7,019 nucleotides of DNA. It comes from Oscillospiraceae bacterium. Its GTDB lineage: Bacteria > Bacillota > Clostridia > Oscillospirales > Ruminococcaceae. Under the pieces are notes generated by a model. The model ran no database searches and was not told the DNA's origin. It saw nothing but the letters and a program-made list of their open reading frames with translations. Shown one piece after another: positions 6,495 through 7,019 of this stretch; the first letter of the stretch is position 1; every line of letters begins with the position of its first letter. The position numbers were made by a program, and so were the translations under genes. Location: the NCBI GenBank assembly GCA_003453215.1, contig DMMB01000072.1, forward strand, positions 1,001 through 8,019. Reading direction: 5' to 3'.

Positions 6495-6525
6495 CCCCCG
6501 ACCCTTTCCGGCCGGGGGATTTTTT
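6495..6525 (+). terminator. Intrinsic terminator of the transporter operon
   Basis: CCCCCG (6495-6500) pairs with CGGGGG (6513-6518), with partial inner pairing (CC 6502-6503 with GG 6510-6511), followed by ATTTTTT (6519-6525). It starts 21 bases after the permease 2 stop codon. The A-run upstream (6485-6490) could let it work in the other direction too. Confidence 0.9.
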
Positions 6526-6639
6526 GCTGAAAGAGAAATATTGAGCGGAAAAGTTAAATGCGTTCGGCCCCGCAATCTTTTACCGCACAAACCCTTGCTG
6601 CCGAGACAAAAGAGCAGGATCAGCAGGAAGTAGGATAGA

Positions 6640-6677
6640 CACTCCCCTCCCCCGCAGCGGGGGAGAGGTAGGGAGTG
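6640..6677. repeat. Inverted repeat A, C-rich/G-rich nested palindrome
   Basis: CTCCCCCGC (6647-6655) and GCGGGGGAG (6657-6665) flank a single A. Outside them CACTCCC (6640-6646) matches GGGAGTG (6671-6677), with five extra bases on the right side. The strand asymmetry (C-rich then G-rich) would give a very stable hairpin. Confidence 0.75.
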
Positions 6678-6723
6678 GGGGCCAATACGCCTGTGGCCAC
6701 CTTGGGAGCGTATCTGTGCGCCG

Positions 6724-6750
6724 TACGACGATGCGAAAGCATCGTTCGTA
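6724..6750. repeat. Inverted repeat B with GAAA tetraloop
   Basis: CGATGC (6729-6734) pairs with GCATCG (6739-6744) around a GAAA loop, and TACGA (6724-6728) pairs with TCGTA (6746-6750) with one bulged T (6745). That is 11 base pairs in all. GAAA is a stable GNRA tetraloop if transcribed rightward. Confidence 0.75.
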
Positions 6751-6780
6751 TCCAGCACTGCAAGCGACAGAAAGGGGCTT

Positions 6781-6807
6781 GTCAAGGGGGAACCTGTCCC
6801 CCTTGAC
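6781..6807. repeat. Inverted repeat C, 11-base perfect arms
   Basis: GTCAAGGGGGA (6781-6791) and TCCCCCTTGAC (6797-6807) are exact reverse complements with a 5-base spacer. Confidence 0.8.
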
Positions 6808-6815
6808 TGTGTTTT

Positions 6816-6843
6816 GCCTACTTTTGCACAAGGAAAAGTAGGC
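6816..6843. repeat. Inverted repeat D, 10-base perfect arms
   Basis: GCCTACTTTT (6816-6825) and AAAAGTAGGC (6834-6843) are exact reverse complements with an 8-base spacer. The arms lie 8 bases after repeat C. Confidence 0.8.
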
Positions 6844-6850
6844 CCCCGCC

Positions 6851-6891
6851 GGGCAGGCGTACAGAGCATTCCATCAGGGCAGAGCCTGCCC
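6851..6891. repeat. Inverted repeat E with two alternative pairings
   Basis: GGGCAGGC (6851-6858) matches GCCTGCCC (6884-6891). The right arm can instead pair locally, GGGCAG (6877-6882) with CTGCCC (6886-6891), so two hairpins are mutually exclusive. Confidence 0.6.
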
Positions 6892-6918
6892 CTTTGCATC
6901 TACTTGCTGTTCCCCATC

Positions 6919-6964
6919 GCACCAAATAAAAAAGGAGCCTTTCAGCTCCTTTTTTATTTGGTGC
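6919..6964 (-). terminator. tRNA-Leu terminator, 20-bp perfect inverted repeat
   Basis: Positions 6919-6938 and 6945-6964 are exact reverse complements of 20 bases each, separated by 6 bases. Read leftward, the GGAGC/GCTCC core is followed by six T residues, a typical intrinsic terminator for the tRNA. The symmetry also gives a T-run on the rightward strand, so it may act both ways. The arm nearer the tRNA includes the last bases of the tRNA and its CCA end. Confidence 0.85.
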
Positions 6965-7019
6965 GGGCGGTGGGACTCGAACCCACACGGTTGCCCACTG
7001 GCTCCTAAGACCAGCGCGT
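6959..7019 (-). tRNA. tRNA-Leu (anticodon UAG), 3' part, cut by window edge
   Basis: The reverse strand gives the anticodon arm, variable arm, T arm and acceptor 3' strand of a tRNA. The anticodon stem CTGGT (7014-7010) pairs with GCCAG (7002-6998) around a seven-base loop with anticodon TAG (7007-7005), which reads CUA and other CUN leucine codons. The T arm has GTGGG, loop TTCGAGT and CCCAC. The long variable region (about TGGGCAACCGT) fits a class II leucine tRNA. The 3' end has discriminator A and an encoded CCA (6961-6959). The 5' acceptor strand and most of the D arm lie beyond the window. Confidence 0.93.

Larger units (their letters stand above)
6526..6918. other. Non-coding region with a palindrome cluster
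   Basis: Between the operon terminator and the tRNA terminator I see no credible gene. Frames crossing it have no good ribosome site, and one that runs on past 6959 ends in the false peptide made by reading the tRNA backwards. The first part (6526-6639) has no feature I can name. The second part (6640-6891) is packed with inverted repeats, listed separately, and resembles the composite intergenic repeats common in gut Clostridia. Confidence 0.6.

Noticed and set aside
6640..6891. CRISPR array
   Set aside because: The palindromes are different from one another and there are no evenly spaced identical repeats with unique spacers.
6051..6899. Leftward 282-residue frame across the operon end and repeats
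   Set aside because: It passes through the antisense of permease 2, the terminator and the palindromes. It has no recognisable domain and no good ribosome site.
6814..7008. Rightward 64-residue frame ending in AVGLEPTRLPTGS
   Set aside because: The last part is what results from translating the antisense of a tRNA-Leu gene, a well-known false peptide. The first part runs through palindromes D and E, and there is no good ribosome site.

Overview
The window looks like a chromosomal segment from a moderately high-GC Firmicute of class Clostridia, plausibly an Oscillospirales/Ruminococcaceae-type gut anaerobe. The reasons are strong AGGAGG ribosome sites, codons ending mostly in G/C, a purine riboswitch ahead of xpt, a lipobox-type substrate-binding protein, a tRNA gene with encoded CCA, and palindrome-rich intergenic DNA. 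The taxon is an inference from style, not from a match.

Layout. Positions 1-101 hold the start of a leftward lipoprotein gene that is cut by the window edge. Positions 102-385 are a divergent intergenic region. A consensus sigma-A-type promoter (386-414) then drives a rightward purine-salvage cluster. It starts with a guanine-class purine riboswitch aptamer (461-532) and its terminator (581-621), followed by xpt (xanthine phosphoribosyltransferase, 660-1235). Next comes a four-gene ABC importer of the BMP/NupNOPQ type: lipoprotein (1332-2633), double-domain ATPase (2816-4360), permease 1 (4344-5489) and permease 2 (5493-6473). A strong terminator-like hairpin (2675-2723) separates the lipoprotein gene from the membrane and ATPase genes. 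A final terminator (6495-6525) closes the cluster. About 390 bases of palindrome-rich non-coding DNA follow. The window ends inside a leftward tRNA-Leu(UAG) gene whose terminator forms a 20-bp perfect inverted repeat.

How the parts fit. The importer probably brings purine nucleosides or related compounds into the cell, and Xpt turns a purine base (xanthine, possibly guanine) into its nucleotide using PRPP. When guanine is scarce, the riboswitch should let transcription through to xpt. There is no terminator and no convincing promoter between xpt and the lipoprotein gene, so the whole import system may also answer to the riboswitch. The individual parts are known families. The less ordinary features are the coupling of a guanine riboswitch and xpt to a BMP-type ABC importer rather than to a xanthine permease, the structured leader between the lipoprotein and ATPase genes, the altered ABC signature, and the palindrome cluster. 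I found no clear evidence of a wholly new system.
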